Source of the DNA: Pseudomonadota bacterium
GTDB lineage: Bacteria; Pseudomonadota; Alphaproteobacteria; SHVP01
Direction of reading: 5' to 3'
Length of the DNA: 64,000 nucleotides
Assembly: GCA_027622715.1 (NCBI GenBank)
Contig: JAQBYN010000001.1
Span: 1 to 64,000 of the forward strand
Each line of letters starts with the position of its first letter. Position 1 is the first letter of the stretch. The notes under the pieces are model-generated. The model worked only from the letters and a program-made list of their open reading frames with translations, was not told where the DNA came from and did no database searches. A program made the position numbers and the translations under genes. Shown here piece after piece: positions 42,151 to 50,884 of this stretch.

Positions 42151-43455
42151 TCATGCACCCAATACTGCCAGCATTTCGGGCACAGTCTCGAACTTTCGTC
42201 GTGGCGCCGACGCCGGTGCCGCCGCGACCTCGGCGGATTCGATCAGCTTCCAATCCTCGAAGGTCACAACTCGCACGCCGCGTTCGGCCAAACACTTGGT
42301 TAGAGCCACCCGGCCGGGCTTGCCGCCTTCGCCGCAGTCTGCCGCGATATGGTCTGCCGCCATCGCGCCATCAGGGCGGTTGGTGGATATGACGCCGCTC
42401 GGCCCCCGCTTTACCCAGCCAACGGCATAGACACCTGGGACGACCCGACCATCTTTATGAACCACGATCGCCTGTTTTTCGTCGAAGGGAACATCCGCGA
42501 CCGGCAGCGACCGGTAGCCCACTGCCGGTATGACCAGGCCGCACTCGATTTCGAAAAACTCTCCGGTCCCGGTTGCGCGGCCATCCACGACGTGGGTCTT
42601 TTCAAGACGAATGCCCTCGACATGCTCGCCGCCAAGAATCTCAACCGGATTGGCGTAAAACGAAAAATGCACGTGCTTGGGCGCATCGCTCGATTTGAAT
42701 CGCGTAAACTCTTTTAGCGTGGCGAGATTTTTTTCTTTGAGCCTTTGGTCGCGCGGATTATCCAGCGCGCCGACTTCGTCGGGCAGCTGCGCTGGATCAA
42801 CCAATGGTACGGCGTTCTTTAGTTCGCCCATCTCGCGAAGCTCAACATTCGTAAACTTGGCCTCGATCGGCCCTCGCCGTCCCAGCATATAAACATCGGT
42901 GATCGGCGCGGCTTCAATTGCCGCCGCGGCATATTCCGGGAGGTCCGAATCGGCCATCTCTTCGCGCGTCTTGACGAGAACCCGCGCGATGTCGATGGCG
43001 ACATTGCCGTTGCCGATGACGGCGACACTTTTTGAATTGAGGTCAGGATTCAGGTGACGCAGATCGGGGTGGGCGTTGTACCAACCGACAAAGGCGGCCG
43101 AGCCGATAACGCCCTTCTTGTCCTCACCTGGAACGCCAGCGTGACGATCATGCCCAGCGCCTACCGCGAGAACGACGGCGTCGTACATCTCCCGCAACTC
43201 CGGCAGCGAGATGTCCCTGCCCACTTCGACATTGCCAAAAAAACGGCAGTGGTCCGCCAGGGCGGTTTTCTCGAAAGCACGCGAAACTTTTTTGGTTGTT
43301 TGATGATCCGGGGCAACGCCGAACCGGATCAATCCGTAAGGCGTGGGTAGGCGATCAATCAGATCGATGGTGCAGTCCAGACCCTTTTTGATCAACGCAT
43401 CGGCCGTATAGAACCCGGCCGGGCCGGTACCGATAATCGCCACGCTAACGGTCAT
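42151..43455 (-). CDS. Ferredoxin-NADP+ reductase, FprA/adrenodoxin-reductase type
   Basis: A 434-residue two-dinucleotide flavoprotein. The FAD motif is VAIIGTGPAGFYTADAL at the start, then DRLPTPYGLIRFGVAPDHQ, diagnostic of this family. The NADP motif VAVIGNGNVAIDIARVL follows, then RRGPIEAKFTNVELREM and TNRPDGAMAAD. It exchanges electrons between ferredoxin and NADP(H). It is upstream of korAB on the same strand, 120 bp away. This fits recycling the ferredoxin used or made by KorAB (inference). Confidence 0.93.
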   Translation of the reverse strand: MTVSVAIIGTGPAGFYTADALIKKGLDCTIDLIDRLPTPYGLIRFGVAPDHQTTKKVSRAFEKTALADHCRFFGNVEVGRDISLPELREMYDAVVLAVGAGHDRHAGVPGEDKKGVIGSAAFVGWYNAHPDLRHLNPDLNSKSVAVIGNGNVAIDIARVLVKTREEMADSDLPEYAAAAIEAAPITDVYMLGRRGPIEAKFTNVELREMGELKNAVPLVDPAQLPDEVGALDNPRDQRLKEKNLATLKEFTRFKSSDAPKHVHFSFYANPVEILGGEHVEGIRLEKTHVVDGRATGTGEFFEIECGLVIPAVGYRSLPVADVPFDEKQAIVVHKDGRVVPGVYAVGWVKRGPSGVISTNRPDGAMAADHIAADCGEGGKPGRVALTKCLAERGVRVVTFEDWKLIESAEVAAAPASAPRRKFETVPEMLAVLGA

Positions 43456-43537
43456 TACCCACGCCTCCCCGACGCTTTTGGACCAATCTTTAGTGCGCCG
43501 GAAGTATAGGTGGACGGGGCGCTATCGCAACGCGCGA

Positions 43538-44362
43538 TCAAAGCAGATTGAAGCGCATATTCTCGCGAGCAACAATCGCGCCGCCCCACATCTGGCGCGC
43601 CTCGGTCTCGACCTGCTCCATGAAGCCGTCTTCGTGATCGGGGTCGTGATGGTAAATCGCGAGCGTTTTTACGTTGGCTGCCTGGCAGAGGCGAACGCCC
43701 TCTTGCCAAGTCGAGTGGCCCCAACCGACGCGCCCAGGGAATTCTTTATCGGTGTAGGTGCAGTCGTAAACAACGAGGTCCGACCCTTCGATCAGGGCCA
43801 GAATGTTTTGGTCAGGCGACCCAACAATGTGCTCGGAATCGGTCACGTAGCACATCGACTTACCGCCATACTCGACGCGATAGCCGGTCGCGCCATTGGG
43901 ATGGTTGAGCGGTGTGGTGCGAACCGTGACTTCGTCGAAAAGAGTGAACATTTCGCCGGCATTGAAGTCCTCGAACGCCATGCTAGCCCCCATCAACTCA
44001 AGCGGCACCGGAAAGGTCGGTTGCGCCATCGTGCCGGCAAGAATCTTCTCGATCCCGCCTTGCTCCACGAGATGACCCGCCATGACGACGAATTCGTTCC
44101 CTTTGGAAAATGCCGGTGAGAAAAACGGAAATCCGTTGATGTGATCCCAATGGGTGTGGGACATCAGCAACCGCGCTGAGGTGATCCCCTTGCGCTGCAA
44201 CCAGTGGCCGAGGTTCCGAATTCCCGTGCCCGCGTCAAAGATGAGGCGATTGCCGTTGACCGCGAACTCAATGCAGCTCTTATTGCCGCCGAAGGCAACA
44301 TGCCGCGGAGAGGGGCAGGCAATGCTCCCACGGACGCCCCAGAACTTAATCTTGAAGCTCAT
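43538..44362 (-). CDS. MBL-fold metallo-hydrolase
   Basis: A 274-residue metallo-beta-lactamase-fold enzyme. It begins with FWGVRGSIACPSPRHVAFGGNKSCIEF, LIFDAGTGIRNLG, the metal motif HTHWDH at about 69-74, YVTDSEH, VYDCTYTDKEFP and WGHSTWQEG. The opening GVRGSI is typical of the PhnP/cyclic-nucleotide phosphodiesterase-like branch, so a phosphodiesterase is possible. Two class III cyclases are encoded at 57-63 kb, but no direct link is visible. The gene is monocistronic. Confidence 0.9.
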   Translation of the reverse strand: MSFKIKFWGVRGSIACPSPRHVAFGGNKSCIEFAVNGNRLIFDAGTGIRNLGHWLQRKGITSARLLMSHTHWDHINGFPFFSPAFSKGNEFVVMAGHLVEQGGIEKILAGTMAQPTFPVPLELMGASMAFEDFNAGEMFTLFDEVTVRTTPLNHPNGATGYRVEYGGKSMCYVTDSEHIVGSPDQNILALIEGSDLVVYDCTYTDKEFPGRVGWGHSTWQEGVRLCQAANVKTLAIYHHDPDHEDGFMEQVETEARQMWGGAIVARENMRFNLL

Positions 44363-44568
44363 TGCCGCGTAATTCTCTGTGAGATCCCGTGAACCGCTGA
44401 CTTAGACGCTGTCGTACTATTAATGACCGGCATGATCCTGACAATTCACCGGATGTTGCCCGCAGTCTACCCGATTTGCGAGCAAAATTCGATAGTTACC
44501 AGCTTTTTATTGCCCGATAGGTTAACAGTTCTCGAAAAGTGGCTGCGTTTGGTTCGCTTATGCTGGGC

Positions 44569-44817
44569 CTAGCGCAAAAGGTCCCGGCCACGCTCGGTGA
44601 GCCGGCACACCAGCCAATCTGGTTTGATCGGGTTGTCAAACCAGGGCTCCGCCCAGCCCTGTTCGATGCAGTATTTGATCGTTTTGGCGCTGATTTGCTG
44701 ACCCGAGGAGTCAAATATCGGCAACTTGCCGCCGGGCTGCTTGAGTCCACGCTTTAGGTAGCGGCGCTGCGCCACCGAAACCTTGTGAGCCGTTGGCTTC
44801 GTTTGAGTCACGGGCAT
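44569..44817 (-). CDS. Small hypothetical protein
   Basis: An 82-residue basic protein. VAQRRYLKRGLKQPGGKLPIFD and KTIKYCIEQGWAEPWF are followed by VCRLTERGRDLLR, the end of a winged-helix-like domain (the TxxGR motif at the end of MarR-type winged helices). A DNA-binding role is a guess from this pattern. It lies divergent from the ADP-ribosylglycohydrolase gene. Confidence is limited by size. Confidence 0.6.
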   Translation of the reverse strand: MPVTQTKPTAHKVSVAQRRYLKRGLKQPGGKLPIFDSSGQQISAKTIKYCIEQGWAEPWFDNPIKPDWLVCRLTERGRDLLR

Positions 44818-44924
44818 GACCGAGCCTAAACCATCGCATTGGGCGGCGACAATACAGATCGGTCGAAGGCTGGCTGGACGCGCTTTTCTCCTGTAACAGT
44901 AACGCCGATTTGGCGGAGGGACGC

Positions 44925-45851
44925 GTGCCAGTTTCTACACTGGACAAGTTTCGCGGCGCAATGCTCGGCGGCGCGGTTGGGGACGCAATCGGCGAGCTCG
45001 CTTCGGCACATAGTGACCTGGACTCGCTGACCGACTGGATCAGCGAGGGCGATGTGCTGCGCTATACCGACGACACCGCCATGTCGATCGGGCTCGCGGA
45101 AGCCCTGTCGATGTCGGGCGGCGCCATCAACGAAGAAGAAATCGGCAAAATCTTTCAACGAAATTATGGGCGCGAGCCATGGCGAGACTACAGCTCGAGC
45201 GTTCCCGCGATCTTCGCGTCGGCAAAGCGCCACGACATGCCATTCTCGGAAGCCGCCGCCCGCCTGCATGACGGTACAGGCTCATTCGGAAACGGCGCCG
45301 CCATGCGGATTGCCCCGCTCGGCATTCTCTATCGCAATTCGGACAAATTGCGCGACTGTGCCGAGCAGTCTGCGCGGATCACTCATGCCCATGCCGTCGG
45401 GATCTATGGTGCCGCAATTATGGCGTGGGCGGTGGCCCAGCTCGCAAATCTCGACCCCAAGTCAAAATTTCCCTTTGCCGAGTTTTGCACGGGGATTGTG
45501 CGCTTTGCGCAGACAAAGGAAATGAGACTAAAGCTGGTCCAGGTGGTCGAATTGATCGCCAGCAAAGCCTCGCCCAAGAACGCAGCAAAGACACTGACCC
45601 TTTCGCAGTCGGTCGCGGAATCGCTGCCTTACTCGCTATATAGTTTTCTTAGCAACATGAAGTCGTTCGAGGATTGCCTCTATTGCGCCATCCTTCAGGG
45701 CGGTGACCGGGACACCCTGGGTTCGATGGCGGGCGCATTATCCGGCAGTTTCCTGGGCGCGAAAGCCATTCCAAAGGATTGGATATCCAGGATCGAGAAC
45801 CTGGATACGCTCGAAGATCTGGCCAAACGGCTGAACGGTCTAAGCGTCTAG
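44925..45851 (+). CDS. ADP-ribosylglycohydrolase family protein
   Basis: A 308-residue all-helical protein of the DraG/ARH family, which removes ADP-ribose from proteins or small molecules using two Mg ions. Metal-binding motifs are GGAVGDAIGE, YTDDTAMSIGLAEAL and GGDRDTLGSMAGALSGSFLGA. GTGSFGNGAAMRIAPLG is also typical. The GTG at 44925 has GGAGGGAC a few bases upstream; an earlier TTG at 44910 has no such site. No matching ADP-ribosyltransferase is seen nearby. Confidence 0.92.
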   Translation: MPVSTLDKFRGAMLGGAVGDAIGELASAHSDLDSLTDWISEGDVLRYTDDTAMSIGLAEALSMSGGAINEEEIGKIFQRNYGREPWRDYSSSVPAIFASAKRHDMPFSEAAARLHDGTGSFGNGAAMRIAPLGILYRNSDKLRDCAEQSARITHAHAVGIYGAAIMAWAVAQLANLDPKSKFPFAEFCTGIVRFAQTKEMRLKLVQVVELIASKASPKNAAKTLTLSQSVAESLPYSLYSFLSNMKSFEDCLYCAILQGGDRDTLGSMAGALSGSFLGAKAIPKDWISRIENLDTLEDLAKRLNGLSV

Positions 45852-45903
45852 CCGAAGGTCCGGGCCTGCTGCTACGATCCCACCACCGGTGAGGAGCAAC
45901 ACC

Positions 45904-46725
45904 ATGAAGAAGATCGCTGTTATTGGAACCGGATTTCGCCGCACTGGCGACGATAAGCCGCCGCAAGAAATCCTCGATGTTCGGGCAGAGTCCTTTGATC
46001 CGCGCCTAATCGAAACCCGCCTCCCCGCCTTTCCGATTAACGAAATCAATCGGAACATGAGCGAAATAGCGAACATCGAAACCGGACTGCGGGCCGAGGC
46101 CGAAGGGTTTGATGCTGTCTTCATCAATACTGTCGGCGATTACGGGCTTAGCGCATTGCGCTCCGCGGTTCGCATTCCAGTGATCGGCGCGGGACAGGCG
46201 ACGATGCATGCCGCCTGTCAGCTCGGCGGCAACTTTTCGATTGTCACGATCTGGCCGCCGCAACTGCTGTTCATTTACCACGGCCTGCTGCAACTCTACC
46301 GCATGGAAGATCGCTGCGTTTCCATACGATGCGTCAGCGCCGATGAAGAACTCGATACGTTGAGCGATGACAAGAATTTTGTGACCGACATGCGGTCCGG
46401 CGAAACCAGCCAACAAGACCGCATTGTCCGTCAGTGCGAGAAGGCGATACAAGACGACGGCGCGGACACGATCATGCTGGGGTGCACCTGTATGTCACCC
46501 GCGGCGAAGGATATTGCAGCGCGGGTTGACGCGCCGGTCTTGAACCCACTGACCACCGGTTACAAGGCTGTGGAAATGCAGCTTGCCCTGGGCCTATCCC
46601 ACAGCGTCCACAAATACCCGCAGGCTGGCGGCGACCGCCACGACCATTACCGCGCGATGGCGGACGCGGTAAAAGCGTTGGACTTCCAGGATCCGCGCGG
46701 CCAAACGAAGGAAGCCGCCGAATAA
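45904..46725 (+). CDS. Asp/Glu/hydantoin racemase superfamily protein with a single catalytic Cys
   Basis: A 273-residue two-domain protein of the Asp/Glu racemase fold (IAVIGTGFRRT, RIPVIGAGQATMHAACQLGGNFSIVT, MLGCTCMSPA). The second catalytic Cys is present (Cys194). The first, normally in a NC or ACF motif, is replaced by Thr76 (NTVGD). A one-cysteine layout is known for arylmalonate decarboxylases of this fold. GAGGAGCAACACC precedes the ATG. It follows the ADP-ribosylglycohydrolase gene by 52 bp. Racemase activity is unlikely; decarboxylase or isomerase activity is possible. Confidence 0.85.
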   Translation: MKKIAVIGTGFRRTGDDKPPQEILDVRAESFDPRLIETRLPAFPINEINRNMSEIANIETGLRAEAEGFDAVFINTVGDYGLSALRSAVRIPVIGAGQATMHAACQLGGNFSIVTIWPPQLLFIYHGLLQLYRMEDRCVSIRCVSADEELDTLSDDKNFVTDMRSGETSQQDRIVRQCEKAIQDDGADTIMLGCTCMSPAAKDIAARVDAPVLNPLTTGYKAVEMQLALGLSHSVHKYPQAGGDRHDHYRAMADAVKALDFQDPRGQTKEAAE

Positions 46726-46729
46726 GGGA

Positions 46730-47377
46730 TTACCGCGGTCGGTACGCCCCAGCGCCGGTCGTCAAACTCCACTCGACCGTGCGGCGGATGACTTTGCCGA
46801 GCGCATCGTCGAATGCCAGAATCACATCCTCCATTGACGTACTCGCTGCCGCGACCTTTGCGTCGAAGTTTTCGGACGCGATAATCTCACGCCGTGGCTG
46901 TTGAATAAGCAAAGCACTGAGCCGAACGTGAACCATGGGCGGCTGATTCGGATTGCCATACTCGGCCTGGAACTCGCGGAGCTCGGTTTTCAAATTGAAG
47001 TCGGAGCGCAGACCAATGGTCTGCCGTCCCACCGCAACAATCTTTCCGCTGTTTTCGAATGATTCGACAAGGAGGGTTTGGATCATGCGGGGCGCCCTCT
47101 CAGTCCAACGGGCGCCGGCAAAGTATTGGAGTTCGATCGCCCTGGTCCGCAGCGCGATGCTTTGCACCTGGAGCCCGCCGGCAGCGCTAGGCTCCTCGAC
47201 AACAAGCTGCCAATCGACCGCCGGCAGCTGTTCGTCAAATGTGTTCTTGGGCGTCAGTGTAAACATTTTCGCGGGCGGCCCGCCGCCCGGTAACACGCCG
47301 CAGCCCGCCAGCAGACCTAGGGCGAGCACGAAAGCCGGCAGCGCCCGCCGACTATTGATATTCCCAGACCAAGTCAT
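46730..47377 (-). CDS. ABC-type transport auxiliary lipoprotein of the Mla/MCE system
   Basis: A 215-residue lipoprotein with lipobox ALGLLAGC in a signal peptide starting near residue 12. The mature part matches the ABC transport auxiliary component (PF03886 type): MFTLTPKNTFDEQLP, WQLVVEEPSAAGGLQVQSIALRTRAIELQYFAGARWTERAPRMIQTLLVESFENSG. It is the last gene of the operon; its start overlaps the MCE-domain stop by four bases. Location is the periplasmic side of the outer or inner membrane. It likely relays lipid. Confidence 0.88.
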   Translation of the reverse strand: MTWSGNINSRRALPAFVLALGLLAGCGVLPGGGPPAKMFTLTPKNTFDEQLPAVDWQLVVEEPSAAGGLQVQSIALRTRAIELQYFAGARWTERAPRMIQTLLVESFENSGKIVAVGRQTIGLRSDFNLKTELREFQAEYGNPNQPPMVHVRLSALLIQQPRREIIASENFDAKVAAASTSMEDVILAFDDALGKVIRRTVEWSLTTGAGAYRPR

Positions 47378-48375
47378 TGCGTTTCAAAACCCCGCTGTGC
47401 GTCGCCAAAAAGGAATTGGGCTGGGTCCGATTCAATTGCCGTCGTGAGGCGCGACAGGTCGCCCATCAACGCCCGCATATCGGCGATTAGTCCGGAGAAT
47501 TCGTAGAGCCCCTCGGCCGAGAAATCGGCGAGGGGCTGCCGTGTTTCTTTGATAATTGAATCAAGGCCATCGGATACCTGAGTTACCGCCTGTATCAAAT
47601 TCCTCAAGTCGTTTTCAATCACGCCATCGGCGGTCGAGACCGCCCCTCGCAGCACCGCCAGCGTCGCGTCAGCGCTATCTGATAGCGTATCGACCTTGAT
47701 ATCCAGCGTTTCGACGAGCGAATTGAGCGACACAGCCGCCTTTCTCATCTCACCCGACGTACGCTCAACATTGTCGAGGATACTGCCGAGATCCTCGGAA
47801 CGACTGGCCAGTTCGCCGGACAGCGCTTGGACGTCGATAATGATCGACGACAACGCCTGAATATTCTCGTTGTTGACCAGTTTTTTCGACTGCTCCAACA
47901 GCTCGACGCCGCGCGCGATGAGATCCGGTGCGCCCTGAAACAGTCGCTGAAACTGTGACGGGCGCGAATCGATCACCGGAAATCGTTCGCCAGGAAGTAT
48001 CTCGGTCAAGGCAGGGCTTTCGACACTACCGCCGGTTAGCGCGACGAGCGACACCCCGGTGATCCCTTGGGCCTGAAGCTCAGCGACTGAATCTATTTTC
48101 ACCGGTGTGTCGGTCGCAATATCGACCAGCACGAGCACCTGCTGAGGATTGCGCGGATCGATGCGGATCGACTGGACGTTGCCGACCGGAATGCCATTAT
48201 AGAGGACGCTGCTGGCGGTGCTGAGGCCCGCGACCGAACCTTCAAAGTAGATCGTATAGCGGGCGAACTCGCGGTCGACCTCAAGTTTGGCCAACCAGAT
48301 CACAAACCCGAAGAGGCCGAGAACGACCAACAGGACAAATGAGCCGACCAGGATGTAGTTCGCTCTATTTTCCAT
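47374..48375 (-). CDS. MCE-domain lipid transport protein (MlaD-like)
   Basis: A 333-residue membrane-anchored protein. One N-terminal helix (NYILVGSFVLLVVLGLFGFVIW) is followed by the MCE domain (TIYFEGSVAGLSTASSVLYNGIPVGNVQSIRID, GITGVSLVALTGG) and a long helical C-terminus. MCE proteins form hexameric rings that carry phospholipid across the periplasm. The ATG at 48375 is used because the longer frame lies mostly in the ATPase gene. It stands third in the permease-ATPase-MCE-lipoprotein operon. Confidence 0.9.
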   Translation of the reverse strand: MENRANYILVGSFVLLVVLGLFGFVIWLAKLEVDREFARYTIYFEGSVAGLSTASSVLYNGIPVGNVQSIRIDPRNPQQVLVLVDIATDTPVKIDSVAELQAQGITGVSLVALTGGSVESPALTEILPGERFPVIDSRPSQFQRLFQGAPDLIARGVELLEQSKKLVNNENIQALSSIIIDVQALSGELASRSEDLGSILDNVERTSGEMRKAAVSLNSLVETLDIKVDTLSDSADATLAVLRGAVSTADGVIENDLRNLIQAVTQVSDGLDSIIKETRQPLADFSAEGLYEFSGLIADMRALMGDLSRLTTAIESDPAQFLFGDAQRGFETQ

Positions 48376-48388
48376 TCTGTTCCCCGGT

Positions 48389-49159
48389 CTAGCCCAGCGC
48401 GGCCCTGGCACGCGGGCCATGAAAATACTCGCGGACCCAGGGATGATCGCTTGCCAGCATCACATCCATAGGTCCGATGACAGAGACTCGGTGGTCGGCA
48501 AGCACGGCGATACGGTCGCAAATTGCATTCAGGCTGTCCAGATCGTGGGTCACCATGAATACGGTCAGGCCCAGCGACTGCTGAAGCCGCTTAATCAGCT
48601 GGTCGAAGGCCGCGGCGCCAATTGGGTCAAGGCCGGCCGTCGGCTCATCGAGAAAAAGGATATCGGGATCCAAAGCAAGCGCACGCGCGAGCCCCGCACG
48701 TTTGCGCATGCCGCCCGAGAGCTGCGAGGGATATTTGTGACAGGCGTTCATCGGCAGTCCGACCATCCGCAGCTTTAGCGCCGCGACCTCCTTGCGAAAG
48801 GCGTGTGACATCGCGGTGTGTTCCTTCAGCGGCACCTCAATGTTCTCTTCAACCGTGAGCGAGCTGAACAACGCGCCATCTTGAAAGAGGACGCCCCACC
48901 GTTGTTCTAGTTGCAGCATTTGGGCTCGGGTCGCGCCGGTAACGGGGCGGTCGAGGACTTCGATGGAACCGGCGGTCGGGCTGTTCAGCCCAATGATCGT
49001 GCGCAGCAAAACAGACTTGCCGGTCCCCGACCCGCCGACGACGCCAATCACTTCGCCCCGACGCACATCTAGATCGAGCGCGTCGTGGATGATCTGCGGC
49101 CCGAACTGGGTGCGTAAGCCGCGAATTCGGATGGCGGTGGTGTCATGGTGCGCGGACAT
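48389..49159 (-). CDS. Mla-type ABC transporter ATPase
   Basis: A 256-residue ATPase. Walker A is GVVGGSGTGKSVLLR, the signature is LSGGMRKRAGLARALALD, and Walker B is ILFLDEPTAGLDPIGAAAFDQL, with a late H-loop (VTHDLDS). LSGGMRKR is typical of the MlaF/Ttg2A group, which drives lipid transport. The ATG shares the A of the permease TGA (TGATG), so the two are translationally coupled. Confidence 0.92.
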   Translation of the reverse strand: MSAHHDTTAIRIRGLRTQFGPQIIHDALDLDVRRGEVIGVVGGSGTGKSVLLRTIIGLNSPTAGSIEVLDRPVTGATRAQMLQLEQRWGVLFQDGALFSSLTVEENIEVPLKEHTAMSHAFRKEVAALKLRMVGLPMNACHKYPSQLSGGMRKRAGLARALALDPDILFLDEPTAGLDPIGAAAFDQLIKRLQQSLGLTVFMVTHDLDSLNAICDRIAVLADHRVSVIGPMDVMLASDHPWVREYFHGPRARAALG

Positions 49160-50295
49160 CAAATTCCGATCACTTGGAAGAAGATGGAGAACGCGGCATC
49201 TACCACGATGACAAGGAAAATGGCCTCGACGACCGCGCGGGTCGTGCGCTGACCCACGCTGGTCGCGCTGCCCGTGACCTGAAAACCTTCATAACACCCG
49301 ATCATGGCGATCATGAAAGCGAAGAAGGGTGCTTTCAAAATGCCAACCCAGAATGACCACAAGCCAATTGCGTCGCGCAGCCGCTCGATGAAAGTCGCCG
49401 GCGAAATATCTAGCGCAATCCACGCCATGAGCCCGCCACCCAAGAGGCCCATAATGTCGGCGAAAAATGCCAGCAACGGCAGGGTGATGATCAGCGCGAA
49501 TAGCCTGGGTAAGACCAGAACTTCCATCGGGTTAAGGCCGAGCGTCTGCATCGCATCGACCTCTTCGTTCACTTTCATCGATCCGATCTGCGCGGTAAAC
49601 GCGCTGCCCGACCGGCCGGCGACGATGATCGCCGTCATGAGGACCCCGATCTCGCGCAGCACGGAGATCGCGACGAGGTTCACGACAAAAACCTCCGCCC
49701 CGAATCGCTGCAATTGGCTGGCACCCTGAAACGCGAGAACAATGCCGATGAGAAACGACATCAACCCGACGATCGGGATCGCGTTCAGCCCAACTTCCTC
49801 CATGTGATGGAAGAGCGACGTCAGTCGGAGTTTGCGTGGGCGGACGAGAACGCCGGCGGCGGTTACCAGGATAAGGCCGAAAAACCCGAGGAGATCGGCC
49901 GTCTCCCGTGCGATTTCAACGGCGCTTTTTCCGACATGTTCGACCATGTTGACGAACGAGTTGCCGGTGGGCTCGTCGGGCTCGAGCTCGGCTTCCGCCG
50001 CGCGGACCACTTCAATGAGCGCGATTTGATCTTCGCTAGCACCGGTCAGCTCAACCGACACCCCGCTCGCTTCCAGGTTTCGGGCAGTTCGGTAGATCGT
50101 CCAGGCGCCAGCGGTGTCGAGGACGTCTAATTGGCTTAGGTCGATTTCGATCGGGCCGGTCGCCGCTTCGGCGATCGCCCGGATCTCCTTTTCGACAGCA
50201 AAGAGGCCACCGACCGCCCAGCGACCGACCGGCGTAAGAATCTGGCGACCGTCGCTGCTTGAGGTTTCAAGCCAGGTCTCTTCGCTCGCCGCCAT
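49159..50295 (-). CDS. Mla-type ABC permease with N-terminal STAS domain
   Basis: A 378-residue permease. Residues about 1-110 form a STAS domain (IEIDLSQLDVLDTAGAWTIYRTARNL), which in separate form is MlaB. The rest is the MlaE permease: SLFHHMEEVGLNAIPIVGLMSFLIGIVLAFQ, IGVLMTAIIVAGRSGSAFTAQIGSMKVNEEVDAM, LGLNPMEVLVLPRLFALIITLPLL. The fusion replaces separate MlaB and MlaE and is common in alphaproteobacteria. The ATG at 50295 (MAASEE) is the likeliest start. The operon faces away from cytochrome c. Confidence 0.92.
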   Translation of the reverse strand: MAASEETWLETSSSDGRQILTPVGRWAVGGLFAVEKEIRAIAEAATGPIEIDLSQLDVLDTAGAWTIYRTARNLEASGVSVELTGASEDQIALIEVVRAAEAELEPDEPTGNSFVNMVEHVGKSAVEIARETADLLGFFGLILVTAAGVLVRPRKLRLTSLFHHMEEVGLNAIPIVGLMSFLIGIVLAFQGASQLQRFGAEVFVVNLVAISVLREIGVLMTAIIVAGRSGSAFTAQIGSMKVNEEVDAMQTLGLNPMEVLVLPRLFALIITLPLLAFFADIMGLLGGGLMAWIALDISPATFIERLRDAIGLWSFWVGILKAPFFAFMIAMIGCYEGFQVTGSATSVGQRTTRAVVEAIFLVIVVDAAFSIFFQVIGI

Positions 50296-50375
50296 GCCTC
50301 GTGACCCCCGCCGCTGGAGAGCCGATTGTAGCCCGCCCACGTGCGATCAAGAAATCGTCATGTCGAGGTTTGCTT

Positions 50376-50392
50376 GCCCCGCCTGTCGGGGC
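50376..50392 (+). promoter_or_regulatory. Hairpin in the leader of the cytochrome c gene
   Basis: GCCCCG (50376-50381) and CGGGGC (50387-50392) pair around CCTGT, followed by TTTCT. It resembles a weak terminator, yet no plus-strand gene ends here. It lies 42 bp before the cytochrome c start, between that gene and the divergent Mla operon. It could be an attenuator for cytochrome c. Confidence 0.45.
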
Positions 50393-50434
50393 TTTCTATG
50401 TTTCGGCTGCGGCAAACATTTGAGGTAGGCAACG

Positions 50435-50812
50435 ATGTTTAAGAAAACGAGCGCCCTATTGGTCGTGGCGACCATCAGCATCGTGAGCGGCGCAGCGCTG
50501 GCTGATGGGGACGTTGAAAACGGAAAAAAAGTCTTCCGCAAATGTCTGGCCTGCCACACCGTCGAAGCAGACGGAAAACATAAAGTCGGCCCCAATCTCC
50601 ACGGGATCGTCGGCCGCGCCGCCGGCAAGGCCGACGGCTATCGGTATTCGAAAGCGATGGCGGAGTCTGGGCTTACCTGGGACGAAGAGACACTGGAGAC
50701 CTATCTCGAAAACCCGCGGGCCCGCGTCAAAGGCACCAAAATGAGCTTTGTCGGCCTGAAAAAGGAAGACGAGCGCGAAGACATTATCGCGTTTCTCAAA
50801 GCCGCCCAGTAG
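50435..50812 (+). CDS. Class I cytochrome c
   Basis: A 125-residue periplasmic cytochrome with a signal peptide cut at about ALA-DGDVE. The haem motif is CLACH (residues 37-41) and the axial Met is Met103 ([11 protein letters not shown]). [13 protein letters not shown] and [19 protein letters not shown] are hallmarks of cytochrome c2/cycA-type electron carriers. It shuttles electrons between the bc1 complex and oxidases. TGAGGTAGG precedes the ATG. A possible attenuator hairpin lies in the leader. Confidence 0.93.
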   Translation: MFKKTSALLVVATISIVSGAALADGDVENGKKVFRKCLACHTVEADGKHKVGPNLHGIVGRAAGKADGYRYSKAMAESGLTWDEETLETYLENPRARVKGTKMSFVGLKKEDEREDIIAFLKAAQ

Positions 50813-50884
50813 CGCCTCCTTCTCAATCGCTCCGGACCGCTATTGGCAAATCGGCTGAGAGTCGAGGCGGGGTGGCGTCCCGCA

